From contig NMRA01000199.1 in NCBI GenBank assembly GCA_002633005.1, positions 460,889-524,888 of the forward strand: a stretch of DNA of 64,000 nucleotides, written 5' to 3'. Below the pieces are notes generated by a model. It searched no databases. It saw nothing but the letters and a program-made list of their open reading frames with translations, and was not told where the DNA came from. How positions within the stretch are numbered: position 1 is the first letter of the stretch; every line of letters starts with the position of its first letter. Shown in pieces: positions 50,766-64,000 of this stretch. The translations under genes and the position numbers were made by a program. Source of the stretch: Phoronis australis. Taxonomy: Eukaryota; Phoronida; Phoronidae.

Positions 50766-53700
50766 ACACTGAAAAAACAAGACTGAACAACTTTAACACA
50801 TGCACCTTCCAGGCTGATGTGAATAACTTGGAATTCACACCTCACTAACAAGCATGGTTTATGCCCAACTGGTAGTAAACAGCAAGAATGAGCTGTTGGG
50901 AGCAATGAACTGTGTGGAATGATGCACATTGACCAACAGGTAACCTTTATGCTTCCTTGTTGGTAAATGACAACAAACCTATGACGTAATCTGCCACTTG
51001 TAACAGCCAATAAAAGATGTTTACGACAATATGGACTAGTTATGACAGTCAAACATAGAACGAATGGAGACTGAATTTATGAGTACCACAGTAAAATGTT
51101 TCAAGGTACTGCCGTTTACCAGGGGGAGAGCGTCGCCTGCAAGGGCAGGCCAACAAGTAACTTTAACACAGCAGTGTGTATACTTTGCGCTGGCTCTCTT
51201 AGATATGGCCTTGAGTGGGTATTAGTGGAGAGTAGACAGGTTTGGCAAAAACTGCATAATCTCTTAAAGGAGTGTTCACCACTTGGTAACACCTAGGATA
51301 CATATTTGAGGTTGCCCTGATATTACATTGGATCTTACCAAAGCTTTGAAACCAGCAATCAAGTGGGCAGTGACCCCTTGACATAGAGGGGTCAAAGTTC
51401 AAACCATGTAGGCTCCATTAACCTGATATACAAGGCCCTATAGGCAAAAAAAGTATTTCTGCAGTATTCAAAATGCAACAACCACAGACTTATATTTGGA
51501 TATAACACCAGTTTCCTTGAATATATGGACAGTCACACCATTTCTCACATTTTATGTCAGTTAGCCATGCACAAAATGTTAACTAAAGTAAAAAAGTCAA
51601 AGCTAGTAAAATATTGGTTGGCTAAACTGTTTGAAGAAAATTTTCTTAACCGAAAGAAAGCAAAAAAAACACGGGAACATGTATTATGACTTCCAACTGA
51701 ATTAATCCTTTTTCTTGCCAGAACGTGACTATAAGACCATACACCAAGGTAGAGTTTCATGGATGAAAGAATCTCCCTGAGGAAGCTAGTGCACTTTGTT
51801 TCCAATACATAGCGATATTTTACAAAGTCTTGCATATTCGCAAGATTCTCGCCACTACAGAACGCATAGCAGATTTTTGGGCACATATTGGCTACTAGTA
51901 CCCGACAATGCTACATGCATGCCACATGTTAGGAATATTATGAGGCCAGTCTAATTAGAGTAAAAAGCCCTACTTCAATTTTTTCTCTTTAGTTAGCTAA
52001 ACAATGCAAAATACAACTTTATGTTTGCAATTTATCATTCGTTGTCACTAATATTTAAGAATCAATTACTTACGGAACATTAAATGCGCAATAGCAATCA
52101 ATACACAAAAGTGATCCATCATCAGAAGTTTGACGGGCAATTGGAAAAATTTCTGTGCATGTTGCCTTAACAACAGAGATGAAAGCAAAGTGTTTCCATA
52201 GTTACAAAACTTAAATGTCAAAAAGCAGCTTCTGGGCAATTTTATATAATTCTTGTTATATAATATTATATAACAATGAAAAGAGTAACAACAGCATATT
52301 CTAAGATTACGCAATATTGTAGCTCGTAAAAATGTTTACCGTAAAAAATTGTTACTGCGGAAAATGATAAAAAGCTCTAAAAAATTCTTTGCTTAAATTC
52401 ACACAGACATCTTGCTAGTAATGCATAAAAACACATTCTTGAAGTGAACCACTTGTAAGTTGTACAGAAATGACACCAGAGCAACTAGATGTAAGAGAAA
52501 TTTTATGTTCACCAGGTGGCGCTAGTGAATACAGGCTCCTCTTTTTAATACCTGAACAGATTGAGAACAGACTGCAGTTCATCAGCATGGGGTACGTCTG
52601 TGAGCTAAGGGTCCCATGTGACCACATGAAATGCATCGTTTAACCTGGTAGGACTGCTGCCACACTAGCGCCATCTAGATTTAAAGTTGCTCATTCAATT
52701 ATGTGCTATGGTATAATATATCAAAAATTACCATTATATCTTGGAAGCGCGGTAGGTTAATTAAATGTTCTTTACTTACTATCAATGGCAAGAAAAACTG
52801 AAAACAAAAATTGAAGCTAATGAAAATGCCGATGTATGTTAATATTTCTATACATTATACAAAATACTGAAGACTTCAATTTGACGTAAAATTGTTTTGG
52901 GGTGTTGTGTAAACGGCAAGCTGCCCTACTTGACTTGATTCAACCTTCAAATGACTCGAATCTAGGTTCTGTCTGAATTCTTGTCCAAGATCTACACATG
53001 ATTTAATTTAACAGACACATTATCATCCAGCAGCCCAATTAGCAGCAATAATATTGTACCGTTTATTAGTTGTGACCAGCAAACAAACAATATCACTTGG
53101 ATCTCAAGTCTTGGATAGGTAAGAGAGATATTTTGTCTTAATTTGTTTCTCAGGTAATAATGATATAATAATAAACCTTAATAATCGTAACAGAGGCAAA
53201 TCAAATTACTCCACAAAATAAAAATAATGATCAATAAAATCATATTGATGCAGCAACGAACAAAAAAAATTTTCAGTTAAGGGTTGTTCGTGATTATCAC
53301 TATTTTCATGAGTACACAAAACGTTCACAGCTCCAGGGAAAAAAGGGGTTAAGGCTTCTTGCTAGCCTACACTTTTGACATAAAAATGAGGATGCAAAAT
53401 GACAAAATCGACACCTTAACTGCTTTTCCACGTCATTCAAGATACGACAAAACAAAAAAATATTAATAATATTATCATGTTTCTTATCTAGACAGGAACA
53501 TCAGGCGCTGCCCTCCAATGTCAATTAAAACCTTATGTTTCCACCACATGTAATTAGCATGTTAATTACATTTTATCTCTAAATGCAATGAAAATGTCGT
53601 AACTATGACGCGCATGCACCTAAATAGTTTGCAATCAACAGTCTAACACAATTAGTCATTGCCTGCAGACTAACGAAGAGAACTGGACTTCATCAGGTCA

Positions 53701-56700
53701 CTATAAATACTTAACTAATAATGATGTCAAACATTGTCTAGGCTGAACAGGATCTAACACAATGAGGCAAAATTTTAAAGTTGTTTACTTGTCTGGATGG
53801 CCTAAATTGAAAATAAAGGATGCCCCACGCATATATTCACTTGCTATGTTGATCAATCTATGTGTGATTTACTATTTTCCAAGACATTAAAAGATCATTC
53901 CTTGAGATTTCAGGACTCGCGCCCATTTCTGTTTTCATCTGAGGAGCCCTCATGGACTCATGGAGAAGTGAGTTGTACAATGTAGATGGTACGCCAACCC
54001 TTTCAAACAATTGTCCGCCAATCAGTACTAAATGCTTCAACACACTTGTGTCGTACATCGCTTAAAAACCTGATGTCAGGTAGCAAAATTCTTATGAAAG
54101 TCATTTTTTTTGTCACTGACTGTAACTGCTTCGAGATATGGCACAAAGCACAAAGTAAGTGCCATGATAAACATGTCTACAACAGAATTGCCTGGATTAT
54201 TTATGCATATAAAGGAGTGCAGGTGTTTGGATGCCCTTTGAAGTGCATCAGACGTGCACGAGCCTCGTAGTCCGGTCCATTGCACAAAAAAACAGAGTGC
54301 AAATATTCTAATTGAAATTTGGAGGTTTCCCCGGGCACCTCGTACTTTGTCAATAGATTTGTATAGGAACTGATGTCATATAAAGACCTGTTATCAGGAA
54401 ATTTGATCAAAGGTCCTGTCCCCTGGAGCAGAGCAAGCACATTAGTGATGTCTTTACCTCAATAAAACACTGAAAAAACCAAATTGGTATATGGTGCACT
54501 AAACCTAGTGATTTTTCGAACTGCTAAGCTTCTGAAATTGAATGCTTCATAAAATGGATGACGTTAACCCCAAAAGCATAATAAAAATCGGCCAAAATAG
54601 ATGCTCTAGGTTTCAGTTCTTTGACACCAGTAGTCAAAAGGTTTAAGTAACTCTTTGAACAGCCGTAGATAACTGGCCAATGAGTGGCATAAGACAGTGG
54701 GAAGGCTTTCACAATGGACTTGATATCTGAACTTAGCACAGATCTATCGAGCTATTAATTGACCAAACTCACAAGTAATGAGCCTCAAAGAACACATTCT
54801 CCAACAATCTGGAAGTATTTGGACTTCATGATTTGTGAGTGGTGGCAAGGGAACGTTCTTTAAACAGTTTTCCACAATTGTTTTTTCAATTTTCAATGGT
54901 ATCTGGAGTGGAAACTGTAACCCCCCCTCTTAAAAGGATACTAAACCCTTTCTTGGTGATTTCACCTGCTAATGTATTATTGGCATCAATCTTGAAATAT
55001 AAAAGGAGGAATCAGCTACAAACTCCTACTCCCTATTTTCACAGATTCGAAATCATGGTTCTTAGTGGGTCTGCTTTCACCGCACTTTTCTTGTAATTCG
55101 CTAAAAGCATAGGTCACGCCTGCCTATTCAGCACACTTTGAAAGGAGTGTTCAAATTTTCTTCCTAACTTTTGAGGCTTGTTGAGGGTTACATTTAGCAT
55201 TATTTTATTTCAGAGAATTGGATGGGAAAGTTGTTTTAGTATCTGTTAATAGGCCAAAACTGGGTTGGGCATCCATTTAAACGGCAGTGCATATGTACAT
55301 AATAATGTGAGATCACCATCATTTTAATACAATATAATCTCACCAGATAATAAGCCATATGGCAGACAAGTGAAATTTTAGTTTTTCACTTTATGCATAA
55401 AACTTGAGTAGCATAATCCTTTAATCTAGGCCACAGCTGGTATCAGACAATATAAGAACAACTGTCATTTACTATGCAGGCCAACAACAAAGCATTATCT
55501 TAGTTAGATCTAGACAGGTTATCTCCACATGCCATAAATGCAGGCATTTTCAGATAGAAAATGCATGCCATGTCTTGTAATAAATTTTGGGCATAAAAAG
55601 TAACTTGAAGCCGACAGCTCTGCTTTTGACACCTTCCTCTGCTTCCCTTTGTCGTAAGTTGTCCCTTTGCCGTAACTAGTATTTTTGAGCGAACTCATGA
55701 AATGTTGTTGATTTCCATGAGATGTTGCTTAGGCAGTTCTAGGTGAGCTGAGATGGTCTCGCTACCTGGATAATGAAGAAACTGTGCGTATTCACAAAGA
55801 TGTTACAAAAAGGGTCAATTTTGCCAATTATTTTTGTTCAAAATTGGCGAAATTTTACCATGCCATACTATCTGGCAAGAACAGCAGGTGACGGCAAGGG
55901 ACAGAAACACAGTGTGGCCCATGAGGAATAAGTGACCAATTGTAGGTTTTAAGGCGAGAATATTTTTGTCTAAACATGTTGCACCACGGCCTGCCTAAAC
56001 CTAGAAAAGATTGTAATCCAAAGAGGCTTCATTGATATTAATGCTTTCTACACTCAAGCGCTCAATTTGTAATTCACGGATTCCTGCAAAATCTGAATGA
56101 GCAGACCATGCCTCACCCCATAGTACGCGGGCAGCACAACAGAGAAACTTGGGAAGACAAGTTTACAGACACCATGCAGCGGCACTGCCAGTCAAGCTAA
56201 TGAGAGAGATTAAACATCACTCAACAGTAACACTTGTCATGACCGATGGTATTTCCATCTGCCACAGGGTTGTGTTGAAACATGAGGTACTATGATGAAA
56301 TGTGTCTACAAACATACAGCAGTGGTTTGAGTGCAGATGAAAGACAGAGGAACATTGCCTGACCTTGGTTGTGCTTCCAACAACTGACATGACTCATCTC
56401 GTTTCAGCAAAGATATATACAGAATTTTTGTTTCAGTGAAAAAAATTCTTTTGGAAAAACTAAAAAAGCACACTTCCCAGGGAGTTGATGCGATGTTATA
56501 ATGTTGTAGCAGCTCTGTGACACCAGATGGCATTGATGTTCTAAGTAGTCTAGACGAATATTCAGTCAAGATTAAATTAGACACAACTTCTTGCTGTCAC
56601 AAGGCCTGTCCTTAGGAGAACACTTCCCTAAAGAGCCAACACCACAAAATATCCAGTTTCAAGATCTTTATTCAAGACAGTCTTGCTGATGTTATTTGAG

Positions 56701-59700
56701 ATTAGATCAACTGGAAATCTTTTTTGTGCTCCCACAATGTTGAACAGTTCTGTAGTTGAGTTCAGTCCTCCCAGAACCAAGATGATCTGGAACCACATTA
56801 ATTTACTACACAAAAGTTAAACAGTTCTTCTGGCTTCCAGTACAAGTGCCATTTATACAGAAGTAGAAACAGTCAACTGCGAGCTTGCACACCTCACTGT
56901 ACAAGGCACAAACATTTCTCTTCCACGACACACCACACGCAACCTGCCAGAGTGACTTCTTACCACTTCTGCCCAGATAGTAGAGACAGAGGTTTGTAAT
57001 CACCAATGAGTGAGGGCAATTTGTCCACAGTCAACACTTTCATAGCATAAAAACAAGCGCTAAATGAAATAAATGAAACATGAGACCTTGCCAACCTACT
57101 TAAACAGGAAGTCATGTGTTGGCCATCTCTCAAGCTCTCAAGTCAGGAGATGTTTAGTCAAATGCTGTCCTGCAGGTCACAACAATCCACAGCTGACAGT
57201 ATTTAGTGCAAAACAGAAGGCTTGAACAAAAGACTATTCAAGCCTTGTGTTAGGAGACCAACCTAATATCAGAACTGGTACAGCAAAACAGAACCTTTTC
57301 ATGCAAGAGTGTTTTCTTGGTCAGATTTTGTTGCATGCAGAATTTACTTCAAACACTTCCTGCCGAGATAATGCCTAAGGAAACTCAAATTTCAGGGAGT
57401 GGGCGTTAAGTCGAACATGGGGGTTAAAAACATTTGTTTAGAAGTCAAAGATGGATGATTACCCGAATGGTTGGGTTTGCGCCCACGTGGGACTTAACAT
57501 GCCCACTGTCTAGAATGGAGTGATCACAAGCTGTAGTTTTACATATAGCAAGAGCACCACTTTCTTATTCACATCACTAGCTTTCTACACTTCTTGGCAA
57601 TCACGGTTCGTCGCTTCTTGCTCAGAATTGTTCCGACCTAATATTCTTATCTTGCTTTTAACAGCGAGCATACAATCATCCCTGACTTGAAATTTGAATA
57701 TCCGAAAGCGTAAGCCTCTCAACTTCAAATAAGTTTCGGGCATAAGCGGCATAGTGGGTAGTCATCCTAAATACCTGAACAGCTGAGAATGGCCACTTTC
57801 CCTCAGTATCCTGCCAAATCAAATTTTCTATTATTGCAGTTGATAAATGGGTGGGAAATGGCATAACTAATCATATACATAGACAGTAAAATGAAAATGC
57901 AATGGGCAACTGAACACAACCGCAAATCTGAGAACAGCTCTTCATGAATGATGCTTTTGAACATGCATACATATAGGTTACATTAAGACCTTATCGAAAA
58001 ATCAGTGTATAAAGCCAAATATTTACAAAATATGGATTTTTACTCAGAAAAAAATATCCATTTCTGGCAGAGAGAATATTTACCAACCTGCCATTAATTG
58101 GGTCATATGACCACGTCTTCTTCACAGAATTTAGCAAAAAAGTACATTGATGCCAAAACAATGGTATCAATAATACGACCAAATTTCACTAGGTATAAAT
58201 TTTCAAATGAAACATCGTTACAGTTGTTTGAATTATCATTTCGTTTTCTGCAAGTTTTGATTTTTTCATGAAAATCTTAATGTCCAATTATCTGATAGCT
58301 AGCAAGCAAAAATGGAACACTTTCGAAATAAATGAAGAACAGTGCATACAGCATAATTTTTGTGAAAGTTTCAAGCGAATCCGACCACCCATTTCTGGGT
58401 ATTCCGAAATTAGCCAAATTTAAGCACAACATCATCAGCACAAGGTTCGGTCAGCAACGAGCAACTTGGGTGAAATTTGTAGGCAGAGAAGAAAACACGC
58501 CTTCACTGATTAGTGATTGCTAATAATACATTTTGATTTTATGAACATTGGCGGTGGACTTGGATGGTTACCTGTAGCATTAATTAAATATAAGAATGAC
58601 TGACATCAGGTGAGCTACATTATGGTCACAACTTATCATCTTGTCATCACATCTGAGGTGCGCCAAACCATCCTTCCTGTTTCTGGATGAAAAATAAGAT
58701 GCACGCAGACATTAAAATGTTACTGAACTGAACAAAATAATGGCAGTGCTAAGGCTTTAAACAATGACAAATGACAAATGCATGACAAACGACAACAGAG
58801 ATCATGGTGGAGAGTGGCTGGAAATCACAAGGCATAGTTACGAAAATTTTCAGGTCGGTTTTAAACCTGCTGCTTGGAGACTCTCCAATGAAAGTGGCTC
58901 ACTTTTATACCTACTACATTGACAGGCTTAAACAAATGACAGAGATGACAGGTAAGGTCACAGAATTCCAAGGTTGGTTAGCAGAAATGGCAGGTCAGGG
59001 GAACGCTCCCACCACCTAATCTATCCAAAAGTTCAGTGCACTAACACTGAACATTATTCTTATGTCGTGTTATTGATGTGGTTACCATAACAATTTACCA
59101 CATTATTGTGCCGCACCATGTTTGCTGTAAATATGATAGAGACATGCTCACCAAATGAAAACCCCATATGAAAAGTTGTTTTTGTGAACTAGGAAAAAGG
59201 AAGAAAACAGAATATGCAACTTGAGTTATGTTTGTTTTCCCCCAAGGAGAACCAGCGATCAATTCAGAAAGGCATGGCTGTGGGACACTTCACCCACAGG
59301 GCCTCAAATCTACGGACCGATTTGGAGGACCTACGGGTTTCATTGGTATTTTATGTCCATATTCGTTTGGAGTTTTTGAGAGGGTGGCATTTTGACATGT
59401 TTTTCATCTGCAACCTCAGCACAGTGCTCGACTATTTAATCAATACGCTCATTATTTTATTCAAACCCATTTGTGTTGTTTCAACCGCCTACCTCAAATA
59501 TGTTAAACCACAGTTGGGATCTGTATTTTCACAATACGCTAGATTCCCTATCACAAAAGTTGTACTTTTGGTTTATGACAATGAGGTAAAACCTCACAAA
59601 TTTCGTACAAAAATAATTGCCAAAATTACCCTTTTTCATTTTCCAGGGTCTCCTAACATTATGAATGCTTACATTTTCACAATAATTTCTAATGGTAGCT

Positions 59701-62700
59701 ATGGTACAGCGCATGAGCACGGCAAAGCAATGATTTGATGCTACGTGTCTTCTATGACAAAACGGGAGAATATAATTTCACTTGTCTGCTCATATTGTGT
59801 CTTGCACTGGTGAGATTTTACAGGAGTTTTGATGTGCTGCTCTGCATTCTTGTTGTTTTAAAACCTCAATGTAGTGTGTATAATTCAAGACAAAATAAGA
59901 CGTAACTGTGACACAACTTCGAGTATTCAAACAACAGGTCAGTGTGTCACTGAAAATTTGTGTGTGCCAGTGAGGTGAGGCAATTGCCTCAAGATATCTG
60001 CAAGAAAAATCTCATTCATCACAAAACCCCTTAACTAATGAGCCCCACAATATTTATTCATCTACAGACGTTTCCTGACCCTGAGTCCCAGACAAACATG
60101 TCTCCCTTTATCTCTTGGTGTCAATAGTGCTGAACCACACAAGCAGAATACTCCAAATGTTTGGATTACAACTCAACCCATTCTCTGCACAATCATTACA
60201 GGCAACTTGTTAAGATGACCAACAATTGTGGAAGTGATCTTGGTTTCAAGCAATATTGGATAATCACCTCCACTTGAAAAAGAGTTATAATTCACTAATC
60301 AAACCAAGAGTCTAGTAGTCTTAAGAAGGTTCTGGGGCTTCTTGGAAGCTAAAAGAAAAGAGGATCCGATGGATTGTTTTCCTAAGGTGTTGGCTTTCAA
60401 CAGCTGAATTAAACTGCTGAGCAAGGGCTCAAGAGTAAACACACTTTGGAAATATAGCTGGAAAACCTATACTTTCAAATGTACTTCTGTGCCATATTGA
60501 AATTGTAATAAACCACAAGGCTCAGACCCCTGACTGGATGTACAAATCCACCCATCACATCCACACACATTCACTGTGGTGCCGATACTGCACCAAATAC
60601 TAAAACGAGAAAAATACCATTGTAGTATTAAAACAAAAAGTAATACTCGGTGCATCATTGAAAACTAGAAGTGTGTCCGATTTAAGATTTCCATGGTCTA
60701 TTTTCCAAATCATGAAAAAAACCTGTGTGAAAAACACCACAAAACCCTGCCATGACATGTTACAGTCACTGCCTTCTGCCAAAAGGTCAGCCACAGTGTA
60801 GAAAGCAACTGTACTTTACACCATGAAAACTAAAAATAAAAAAGAACGAAATTGATAATTTATTTTCATGTTATCGAAAGCATAATAATCATAAGGTGAT
60901 CATTAACGGTGACCTGAAATGTGACCCTTAAGGAAGTGCGAGAATAACTCAGGTCACTGAAAAATTTCTGGCAGACGACAGTCACTCAAAATTTTGCCCC
61001 AATCAAATAAGGGATTGACATGTATGTTTTTGTATGGTTTGAGTCCTGAACTGAATTAGGGTTATTTTTGAATAAACAAACCCTTGTTAAGGGTAGCCAG
61101 CCACCTAGTGCAACAGAATGCAACCTTTTCCAAAGCTAGAGTGATACACTGTAACAAATTATAGTTAAAATCAGTTCAAAAACCTTGCCAGTTAGTAAAT
61201 TTGGTTTATGGAGTGATATCATTCAGACTCAGTACTAAACTGGCAGTGGAGGTGTGATAACACACATTTTCAAACACTGGTAATCAACCATAGTGTTGGG
61301 TAAACTTAGGCTTCACTTCCTAAAGAATAGCTTAAAAGCAACAAAAGTGTTTGAAAGTTCAACAACCCCTGTAAATGCAAATTAACAGTCATTTAGCAAC
61401 AACAGGAAATTGAAGAGCTGAGGTCTTCTGAAGGTGTTATTTACCTACTAATAATTATCAAGCGCAAGCTAGATAAGCACCTGGTCCACGTTGAATAACC
61501 AGAAACCTCTCAAAATGCAAACGCTAATTCTAGGACCACCACTGGTCAATTAAATCAATCCTTTTAAGAAATTATAATAACATTAGAGGTGTTATTCTAG
61601 GACCAGCTTAGACTGCTTTGAATATTTTAGAGGAAACTGATTCTTAATGTGACATTATTGGCGAGAGAAGTGGCTTCCTTACATCAGCCCCAATGCGAAA
61701 TCGAACTCAAAACCTTTATGGTTGCAGTCCAATGCTTTTCTAGTGCATATTAATCCCACTCAATAAATGTCAACGTCTTTTGATCATATTTAACAGGTAA
61801 AGTCACCAACCTTGATCTCAGTGAATATCTGGCAGACAACAGCGAGAATTGGCGATGAAGTCCATCCCATCTCACAATGCCACAATGTGTTTTGTCGGCT
61901 GTAAAACCGATTATGTTCATCTAATGATTGCCACATATCATAACATTTTAATATCAAACCTCAATGGCAAGGAAAGTTCAGCAGCTGCTAAACGATGCTT
62001 TTTTACTTGCTGGCACAAAAAATATTTAATTTATATACAGCGGTACAGATACAAGATTTAGTCCTTCTGCGGAGACTGGATCAAGACAGGTAAACTGAAA
62101 ACTTGTCAGAGAGAACATTTATTAAGAGAATTCAAAACGTTTGAACTCAGTCCTCCCTTCTGAGATCTATCACTGATGTTACAGGTTGCACTGAGAGATA
62201 AACAGTCCAGTTCAGAACATTTCAAGCTGCTCCAGTTTATGACAGCAATATGCATTCTTGTCAACACACATTTGAAGACTTTGCTGCATGTTGTAAACAT
62301 CAACTTGCTATTAGAGTTTATGTCTGTATGAGCATGCCACCACCTCAGACTGTAAATTTCACTTACACTTCATCCTTGGATATGCAACCTGCATAGAAAC
62401 AGCGAGTCGGTAAAAAGCAGTAAAGAATACCGTGTTCAACAAAGCGAGATCACAGACACCAAGAAAAAGTATTTGATTGAATATCACAATTTCATGAGCC
62501 AGGGTGCTGGGCTGTGTCTCACTGGTCAATGCAAACGTGTAGTCAAAAATACTGAAACTGTCAAGTTATTCACTGGGCCTGGCTTGCAACACCACTCAAG
62601 AATGTAAAAATTGCTATATGGATAATTACTTTGATTCAATTTCCCACCCCTGTATAAGACGTGAACCACAAGGTTCCAAGTGAAATTCCTGATAATTGAC

Positions 62701-64000
62701 CAAAACCAAAATGTCATTTAGGACTTAATTTCTCACAAAAACCAAGACCCTGGGAGGCCTCATGCCAGCTTGCAAATGTGTCCAGGATCCCTGAGGGTCT
62801 AACTGAACCCATGACCTTATTCACAAACAAGATAACCCCTAGCCCAGTTGTTGTTTTGATTAGTTTCAATGACATGCCAATTCAGAGCCAGACTAAATGA
62901 AAATGACAGAAATTCTGCTAATGATCCAATAATGGCTTAAAGTGGCTATGCATCTCATTAAATCTACAACACAATTAAATTATGTTAATGTTAACCCAAT
63001 GTCTTCCAGTGTTCCAAGGTCAGAACCAGCTACATAAATCATGTAAATGAACACACAATGGAGAAAAAGAGGAATCTACAGTAGATTAGATTCAAAGTGT
63101 GCTGAACTATATCAAGTTTTGCCAACAATTTGACTTCTAGACCAATTTTCCTTTATTGCATTCTTGATTGGAGTATTATGGGACACTGTCTGTGTTGTGC
63201 ACGAAACCTTGCATATCCAAAAGTCATAAAGTCATTTTTTTTCTAAACTATCACTTGCTAAATAAATTACTCTAATGCATGTTACATACCACACAGCTCA
63301 AAAAAGAAACAATTTTCTTTTCTTCAAAACTCAGTTATAAAAAACTATGTCTCGATTTGGCTGAAATACAAGTCTGGTGTAGATCTCTGAAAACAAGACC
63401 ATTTGGTCAGATTTTTTTTACCATACTAAGCAACGGTCTGATTTCCATACATTTCAATATACAAAATTGTACTTTCATTTATCCTCAATTATTTTAATTG
63501 CGTGTTTGATAACCCGTATAGAAAAATAGAAGCACAGTTGTGCTGTAACCAATGCAAGTTCAGAAAAGTCTTGACATGCTGACCACAAATTTAATGCCAT
63601 CATTTGTCATCTCTATTACGACTCAAGTTATGCCCGTTAAGGTTGTAAAAGCATGAATTTTTTTAGTTCAGCTGATTTAAATACATCACAGAAATCAATT
63701 GGGATACCTCAAACTTTGCTCGATTACCTGATAGACGCAACGTTGCCATGAAGACAACCCAACTAAGTACACATACAAACACGAAGCAAACAGGTGGGAA
63801 TCGGATTTGTACAGCAAAAAAATGAAAAAGGCACATGCGGCGACAATGTATTCAAAATGTCTGCCCAGGTAGGAGGCGAGCTTGAGTAGGATATTGGGCC
63901 CAACGGGAAGTTTGAGTGCTACTTGAGCAATCGATACATTCCTTCTTTCATTTGACTAAAAACATGCAACCCCACTCCAGGTGGTTTAACAGTTGACATT
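50766..64000. other. probable long 5' MCC intron; no exon supported
   Basis: No exon encoding the MCC N-terminus or its first EF-hand was found on the minus strand. Minus-strand open frames near 53.86-54.74 kb and 56.3-57.9 kb have protein-like stretches but match no family, change frame often and lack consistent splice sites, so I do not call them genes. Confidence 0.4.
57990..58310. repeat. dispersed repeat family, copy B
   Basis: Counterpart of 39640-40230 in the same orientation; it lacks the GC-richer insert found near 40.25-40.45 kb. Confidence 0.55.

Noticed and set aside
53858-54739. Series of minus-strand open frames with protein-like stretches
   Set aside because: Frame changes every ~200 bp, no matching splice sites and no family recognised; could be a decayed element, but not supportable as a gene.
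56306-57864. Minus-strand frames including LVLGGLNSTTELFN and NLIWQDTEGKWPFSAVQ, considered as exons
   Set aside because: Some borders resemble AG/GT sites, but the phases do not chain and no homologous protein comes to mind.
59214-59738. 174-codon plus-strand open frame
   Set aside because: Hydrophobic AT-rich composition, no recognisable motif, and it lies in what is probably an MCC intron; likely chance.
62340-62400. Possible MCC 5' exon (CTATGCAG...GTAAGT on the minus strand)
   Set aside because: Only ~22 bases between the sites, and the translation does not resemble the MCC N-terminus or an EF-hand.

Overview
Metazoan nuclear DNA. Evidence: a multi-exon gene with GT-AG introns, vertebrate-like protein orthologues, LINE and hAT-type relics, minisatellites, AT-rich non-coding DNA, and no operons or bacterial signals. 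The slow-evolving proteins plus the LINE types suggest a marine invertebrate with an ancestral-like gene set (cnidarian, spiralian or non-vertebrate deuterostome). The sequence alone does not let me choose.

Left third (1-19.5 kb), compact genes among repeats: (i) an intronless ADAM17/TACE-like membrane metalloprotease, + strand, 118-2676; (ii) two LC8 dynein light chain genes, - strand, coding exons 6544-6813 and 13923-14192, encoding the same 89-aa protein and differing at only five synonymous sites; (iii) an intronless gene for a probably secreted or membrane-tethered protein with one calcium-binding EGF domain, + strand, 17907-19250. Between them lie LINE fragments (3.4-3.9, 7.4-8.0 and 9.6-9.7 kb), two related hAT-type MITEs (5.5 and 16.5 kb), a 2.2-kb foldback-like inverted repeat (11.2-13.4 kb), and three perfect copies of a 149-bp block, two of them touching an N.

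The remainder is dominated by one gene: the orthologue of MCC (colorectal mutant cancer protein), - strand. Sixteen coding exons can be placed from 49637 down to the stop codon at 22867, all with consistent splice phases, giving 944 codons that end in the PDZ ligand ETSL. The N-terminal exon(s) before the EF-hand exon were not found and probably lie beyond 64 kb. One intron is 14.7 kb.

The most unusual structural feature is that minisatellites sit directly on MCC splice junctions. About 14 units of 79 bp contain the EF-hand exon acceptor; a 91-bp array contains the donor end of a coiled-coil exon; a 29-bp palindrome-bearing array starts about 10 bp after another donor. Introns of this gene appear to have grown by tandem duplication of exon-intron boundaries. 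No CRISPR array, tRNA, rRNA or new enzymatic system was seen; most of 50.8-64 kb shows nothing I can name.
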